DNA from: Nepenthes gracilis
Lineage: Eukaryota; Streptophyta; Magnoliopsida; Caryophyllales; Nepenthaceae
Reading direction: 5' to 3'
NCBI GenBank assembly: GCA_033239525.1
Contig: BSYO01000034.1
Coordinates: forward strand, 1,426,001-1,490,000
Length of the DNA: 64,000 bases
The translations under genes and the position numbers were made by a program. The first letter of the stretch is position 1, and each line of letters opens with the position of its first letter. This document shows positions 58,071 to 64,000 of the stretch, piece after piece. Below the pieces are notes generated by a model. The model saw nothing but the letters and a program-made list of their open reading frames with translations. It had not been told where the DNA came from and searched no databases.

Positions 58071-59290
58071 TACAATTTCTCGAGAGATTTTATGAAAAAT
58101 CTTTTTTTCATATATGAAGGTCTTGTTGTTGTTTAGTTTTATGAAAAAGATTTTTATATGTGCTAATCTACTTTTAAAAAGAAATTTTTATAAATATCTT
58201 TTTTAATTAAACAGTATCATTAATCAAATAAAGATATTTATATTTTGTATAGACCCTAATTGTTAGTCAATATTTTCATTTGAGATTTCACAAGAACAGT
58301 TGAGAATCATCCAATTTTCTTTGGCCATGTTAGGTTTTTGCTTAGGCAAATATGAATGTTCAAAAATTAGCAAAAACATCACCATATAATTTGGTAATGT
58401 TGACATAAAAATATTACTTAACAATTTCTTAACGTTGAAAAAATGTATGCATTGATAAATTCTCAGAACTTGGCCCAACTTCTTATTTCTTGGGCCCATC
58501 TTCAACATTAGAGTTGGGTTTTTTCTTTTTCTTTTGTTTTGACATTTTGCAAAACAATCCTCACCATTGCTTTTCTTTTTGAGAAGCAAATTTCCAACTG
58601 ACAATTGACCGTCTGGCGGCTGATCAAAATTTCCAACCCTATGAACAACAATTTTTGAAAAAAAAAATAAAGGAAGGAAGCTCGGCAATAATGAAGTTTT
58701 ATCCATTTATCAAGATTTCAAATATGAAGGGGGATTTTCCACGCTTTGAAAATTCAATAGAACAATTTTTGATCGTATTTGATTTGTAAAGACAAATATT
58801 TATGATTTTGAACCATAAAAGATATTGGAATATTATGATAAATTTTTAAAATATTAAATATATAAAAGATATAAATTTTAAAAAATATATGAAACATTGG
58901 TCCAATCAAGGATCAGTGGGGACCACAGTGTGGCCGGATGGCATGAATTGGCATGAAAATATCATGCGTCATTTTAATGAAACAAATCGACAATTTAAAA
59001 ATAGATAATGATATAATAATGACTTTAGATTCATTAAAACCGTCAAATACATAAATTTAAGGAAAAGCACTCCAAATTAGACTTGACTAAAAATCAAGGA
59101 CCTGACTAGTTAGATTTATTCAATTTAAACTTTAAAAAATTTGCAATATATATTAGATAGGAATGGATATGATCAAAAATTATACCTAACTATTTTTAGC
59201 CGGATGATACGGTACAACCAATCTATGTTAAATTATAAAGTGAAAAATTTTAAGAAATTACCATTTAAAAAATTTTAGTATATTTATTTT
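58071..59290 (+). repeat. R-type repeat, altered copy
   Basis: R landmarks in order (GGGCCCATCTTC at 58493, CAATCCTCACCATTGC at 58554, a CATTGGTCCAAT phrase at 58893), but with many short replaced or missing stretches, as in the mosaic at 52.4-55.0 kb. No gene. Confidence 0.6.
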
Positions 59291-60075
59291 TGTGTAGATC
59301 ATGCCAGCAACAATTATTTTGAATTCTTAATCACATTAAAAGTCTTCAAAAACATAAATTCAAGAGAAAGTACTCCAAATTAGACTTGACTAAAATCAAG
59401 TGACCTGACTAGTTGTATCTATTTAATTTAAAATTTTATAAGATTTGATTAATATATATTAGTATTGTGAATAAATTTAATCCAAAAATTATGCCTGATT
59501 AGTTTTTTAGTGAGACATGGTCACTAGCATAAATTGACCAGTTGAGACTAAATTATAAATTTTTTCATAGATATCCTTTTTTTTTAAAAAAAAATTAAGC
59601 AATTACCATTTTTTTAAAATCATTTTGGTATATCTATTTTTGTGTAGTTAATAATTGTGAGGTCAATATTCTTTATTTTAACACATATTTAGATAATATT
59701 TTAATTTTAATATTATAATTTTAAAAATATTTTATATTATTAGGTATTTGTTTATTTACAAATATAAATTTTCAAATACAGTTCTAAAAATATTAAAATA
59801 TAAATGAACTGGGATGAACTGCCTTGGTCCAAATTATGAATAGATATGACAATGATTTTTTGCCCAAGTGATTAGGGGTCAGGTATGGTTTGGCCTAATC
59901 ATTGAATTTTATGTAAAATTAGCATTTTTCCAAATTGAAGTATTTTTACTAGATATACTCAAACCCTTTTTTAAAAGTTAAAGTGTTCAACAAAAACATG
60001 TTATACTTTTTCAACAAATCAAGCTTTATAAATTTAAATAGTCAGATTATTATTGTTATTCATGAGAAGAAGTTG
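59291..60075 (+). repeat. R module and AT-rich flank of chromovirus 3
   Basis: A clean 340-bp R module (59297-59630) is followed by the flank shared with 13561-13987. The pair repeats the arrangement at 13200-13987. Confidence 0.7.
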
Positions 60076-61737
60076 TGTAACATTCCGAATCTCCATTTAA
60101 ATTATTTTGATATCAGTATGTTTTAAATTAATTAAACGTATTTCAAAGTAATTATATATTGTAAAATTTTAAAAATGATTTTCACAGCCGATAACATGGC
60201 GTTTAATTTAACGTCTGGCGATCGGGTTACCTAAAAGCTTATGCCTGAGGCACGCCTAAGGCGAGCTCTAGTGTCGAGCCGCCCGGAGCCTCTACCTGAG
60301 ACACGCTGGAGTAGATTGATATTTTTATATAAGATGACATGCACACTATGGCACATTTGCTTGCAGTAGTGGTAGAGAGGAGAGAGAACAGAAGAAAGAG
60401 AGAGGAAGCAGAGTTTGGACACTTCAGAATATTCTTTTATCAGATCTATTTGATATATTATTAAAGTAAGTATCCTTTAATCTTATCTTTAGTCTATTTT
60501 AGTATTTAATATATTTTGTATTCGTTATGGAGGTTTAATTTTGTGTATACTATTTTTATTTATCCCACATATTTTCTTTGTGTATACACAACATTTTTCT
60601 CGGTTGATTGAGGATTCTTTTCTATTTTTTGCTAATATTTGAGGGTTTTATTACTTTCTGAAAAATGGATAAATATTAGTTACTGTATATTTTTATATAT
60701 GTGTATTTGTATGGAAATGAGTATAAAATCTTGTATGGGCCATGTGTTTTTTCATGTATGTGCCAGGGATATGGTCGTTACTTTATGGGACCATAGTAGT
60801 CCAAGGCCCTAGTGGGTCCATATGTGTATCAAACCTTGGCTGTCTAATGTCCTAATGGGTCGATATGTGATTCAATGATAATAATGAAAAGATGGTCGAG
60901 CTACAAAACTAAAATATAGTTAGGATCCGATTGATATAAAATTATTGAGAGTTATGCGCCTAAAATGAAGTGGGTCGATACATGTCGAAAATGAAGCCAA
61001 GATTTGATGATATGAGATGGTTGAAAGTTGATGGCATAAAATATAACCGAGTTAAGAGTTCGAGATCTAAAATATAGTTGGAATCCAAAAATATATAATG
61101 GCAAAGAGTTGTAGAGTTACAGCCAAAATATAACCTGACATTACGATAGCCAGTAGGCCTAAAATGTCGTGTGGTTATGCATAAGAGATACGGACTCCCG
61201 TAATTTATCTTATATGATTTGTTATGTGACGTCACCTCCCCCTCTAATTTTTATCAGATTATCTTATATATGTATGTTTATAATATTTACGAACTTTAAA
61301 CTCATATTTTCTATTTTATCCATTCGCAGTAGAGGGCTATTAACAGGAGTATTGAGATTCAGATGGCAATGTATTTTCTTTTCAAGTATCAGATCTATTT
61401 AGAAAGATGGCATTTGTTATATTATGGTTCTTTTGGATGGGATTATGTTTTGCTTTTTAAGAATCGACCTAATGTAGGGCTTTGGAATATAATATTTTGA
61501 ATTATCGAATATATTATTTATGTAAATGAGTAGTTGTTGTCATTTGGTTTCTTCCTTACAACCATTTGGAAACAAATCATTTATAATATTCGGATGGCTA
61601 TCCAATGATATCCCGAGAGGATTATGCTTGAGCCCCATATATAATACCACGCCTGGGTTTAGAATTTGTTATTTATCTATTATTTATTTTTTAATTATTT
61701 ATTAAGCTGACCGGCTACTTGGTCCAAATTCATGATA
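60076..61737 (+). repeat. 5' LTR of chromovirus 3
   Basis: About 1.66 kb. TATATAAG at 60327, a GA-rich leader, AAGTAAGTAT at 60464 and a pyrimidine-rich stretch ending CATTCGCAG at 61329. The end reads CATGATA, a changed CATGACA. Confidence 0.8.
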
Positions 61738-61741
61738 GAAA

Positions 61742-61753
61742 TGGTATCAAAGA
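61742..61753 (+). other. Primer binding site of chromovirus 3
   Basis: TGGTATCAAAGA differs from the standard initiator-Met primer site by one base (G to A). It is placed four bases after the LTR end. Confidence 0.8.
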
Positions 61754-61998
61754 GTGATGTAATGAAAAGTATTTTGGGTCACTTTTGGGAAGGTTTATTA
61801 AATTATTTATATGATAGGCAAATATTATGATAGGTCATAGAGATTTTAGGAGAGAAGATTGTTTCTACTTATCGGGAAGATGATATTAGGAGTAGAAGGT
61901 CAGTCTTAAGTTGGGAAGATGTTAAGGGTAGGAAGATCACTGCAAGTCAGATGATATTAGGTTAGAGATTGCCCTCAACTTGTGAAGGCAATTATGTG

Positions 61999-62493
61999 GC
62001 TATGATGGGTCGCATGAGCAATGTGGTGGATAGGATCATCCAACGATAGGATTAGGATACGACTAATTCGAGGAGGATTTGTCGAGCAAATCAAGGCCTG
62101 ATAATCCCTTCATTAGTTCAAAGGTGAGCACGTTCGAGAGGTTTTGGGGGAGTCCGATCTGATTAAAGCAAAAAAGTGGTTGAAGAAGGTAGAAAAAGTG
62201 TTTGAGGTTATTGATTGCCCTGAGGAAGATAAATTGAGGTTCACCATGTACGGGTTGGATGGTGAGGCTATTAGATGGTGGGATTTCTAGCGTTATATCT
62301 TGGGCCATGAGAATGAGGAAATAGTTCTTGATGTCTTATGGGAGGCATTCTTAGAGAAGTTATTTCCATCAAGCATTCGAGAGATTAGGGGAGTTGAGTT
62401 TGGTAGGCTGCAGCAAGGAGCAGGACGGCAGCTGAGTACGATACGTAATTTCAGAGCTATCCTGGTTTACTCCTTGTTTGGTCGCAGATGAGT
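61999..62493 (+). pseudogene. Chromovirus 3 gag, truncated
   Basis: Traces include KKVEKVFEVIDCPEEDKLRF and GEAIRWWDF, then a TAG near 62286 at the same place as in chromovirus 1, and further on EAFLEKLFPSSIREIRG and VEFGRLQQG. The gene is cut at 62493 by AT-rich repeat DNA, well before the Cys knuckle. Confidence 0.82.
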
Positions 62494-64000
62494 CCTAAAT
62501 TTTAATTAAAATTTTATAATTTTAAAAGTAAATTTTAAGAGGTCTGAAATATACAAGAAAGACTTTCTTTATTTTTAATCCAAACACCTTTTACGAAGCA
62601 GAAAATAAACTGCTTACCAAATAACGATTAAAAATTATAACTACTAATAATTTAATTGCACAGTATGAATTTTTTCGGACCGTTAACAATCGACAAGCTT
62701 AGTGAAAGAAATTGACTTATCTCTAATCCTAAAATGGGTGTAATAATATTCATTTTGGCCTCGTTATTCTACGCATTTGACTAGACTTCAATTCTCGTTG
62801 TAACACGAGGATGAAATTTTAAACAAGAACTAAAAATATATATGCTATATATAATAAAAGGCCTACCACCACCGGTAATTTCTTATGTACTCGAGGACAA
62901 GTTCACATGCATTGCCCATTCGTCCTCTTTTGCATTTGTACTGGAAAATTTGTCTTGTCCGTAGATTACTTTAATTTTTTGTTCATGCAAATCTAAGTTT
63001 TACTCGATAATACAATTATCTGTTAAATCAATTTTGCTATGTCACTATAAGATTTTCCACATCATCCCCCTCGGTCAAATATAACTAATTCACTTTGTCG
63101 TTTAACGAGCCCATGTCTTATGCAAATACTTAAAACTATTTTAAACGTATTTTTCTTTATTTTGTTTTATATAAAAATATTTTTATAAATTTATGATATC
63201 ATATTCTTTATTTTATCTTTTTATGCCTTTGCCCATCTATGCCGGTATTGTCTCTGTATACTAATTTTTTTTTAGATATATTATTTAATTATCTGGTATT
63301 TTAATTTAGAAATGTAATCGGTCGTGTATAAGATCTTTTTCTCTATGCTTCCTTTCAGCGACATTAAAGAAGGCCAAATGTCTTACCCAATTTCTTAATG
63401 CTGAAAAATGTATGCATTGACATTTCTCCCCAGCTTGCCCTCTTCTGTTTCTTGGGCTCCATCTCAACATTAGAGTGGGTATTTTCTTTCTTTTTTCTTT
63501 TTTTTTTTGACATTTTGCCAAACAATATCCTGCTGCTTTTCTTTTCATTGATCCATGATCGTCTGACAACTGACAAAAATTTTTCTGCCCGTGATCAACC
63601 TTTTTTTTTTTTTTTTTTAAAAGGAAAAGCTTGGCAATAATGAAGTTTTGGTCCATTTACCAAGATTTCAATCATGAGGAGATTTCTCCCACTTTAAAGA
63701 TTCAATATGACAGTTTATGAATTTTTGATTTGTATATAGGCATTGGGACCCATAAAAGATATATGAGATCTAAATGATAATTGAGTCAGAGTATCAACAC
63801 CACAAGAAATAAATAAATTTAAAAAATATACGAAGAATTGGTCCAACTTTAGGAGCGGTAGGGACCATAACGTGGCTGGATGGCAAGAATGGCATAATGA
63901 TAGTACATTCCCGTCAGTGTAATGAAACAAGTTGTATAATAAACTAGGTGCTAGCTAAGTGATGAAAAAATCAAATAGATAGTCATGTTTGAACAATAAC
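62494..64000 (+). repeat. R-type repeat copy, deletion-rich partner of 55.6-57.1 kb
   Basis: Follows 55595-57160 in order (CACCTTTTACGAAGCAGAAA, CATTCGTCCTCTTTTG, ATGCCTTTGCCCATCTATGC) with many one- to ten-base gaps and few substitutions. Cut by the window end. Confidence 0.75.

Larger units (their letters stand above)
60076..62493 (+). mobile_element. Chromovirus 3 fragment: LTR plus gag
   Basis: An LTR starting TGTAACATTCC, a primer site TGGTATCAAAGA (61742) and the first part of gag, cut at 62493. Closest relative in the window is chromovirus 1. Pol and the 3' LTR are absent. Confidence 0.85.

Noticed and set aside
46143..63656. Small ORFs recurring in R units, on the plus strand around 46143 and 47395 and on the minus strand with Lys-rich runs
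   Set aside because: They recur because the DNA repeats. The Lys or Phe runs come from poly-A and poly-T tracts, and the lengths change with every indel.

Overview
This window is plant nuclear DNA made almost entirely of decayed, nested LTR retrotransposons and AT-rich repeats. Integrase-chromodomain fusions, a second plant-type RNase H in one Ty3 group, and tRNA-type primer sites typical of plant LTR elements point to a flowering plant, probably a dicot; the species cannot be named. I found no intact host gene, no tRNA or rRNA gene, and no CRISPR array. The only host-like coding trace is a short cytochrome P450-like scrap near 40.7 kb. Every retroelement gene carries stops or frameshifts.

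Layout: 1-8430 is a GC-rich Tat-lineage Ty3/gypsy element on the minus strand (gag, protease, RT, two RNase H domains, integrase), with an antisense ORF on the plus strand beyond pol; its 3' LTR lies off the left edge. 8431-13987 holds a duplicated 0.8-kb block, a Tat gag scrap, a chromovirus pol fossil and AT-rich repeats. 13988-22783 is a chromovirus (Tekay/Del type) whose integrase is split by a 2.5-kb solo LTR (18996-21540). 22790-23890 is a minus-strand LTR remnant. 23899-33428 is a complete second Tat element on the minus strand, flanked by CTAAT duplications and again carrying an antisense ORF with a short intron-like gap.

33434-45740 contains a third Tat LTR type, a chromovirus deletion derivative with intact ATTTA flanks (35312-38774), three copies of an AT-rich repeat (here 'S'), a MITE-like hairpin, the P450 scrap and a minus-strand Tat LTR plus pol fragment. 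45740-64000 is an array of AT-rich units of about 1.2 kb (here 'R'), broken by another chromovirus LTR plus gag (60076-62493).

The strongest unusual signals are these. (1) 52.4-55.0 kb reads as short alternating patches of two unrelated templates, both in collinear order, which looks like a blended assembly consensus. (2) Several second copies differ from their partners mainly by small deletions rather than substitutions. (3) The chromovirus LTRs share a splice-donor-like site 100-155 nt after the TATA box and, in two of them, an acceptor-like site near the LTR end. (4) Both Tat elements have an antisense ORF interrupted by a 75-76 nt intron-like gap. I did not find a convincing new gene system; the last two points are the best biological leads.
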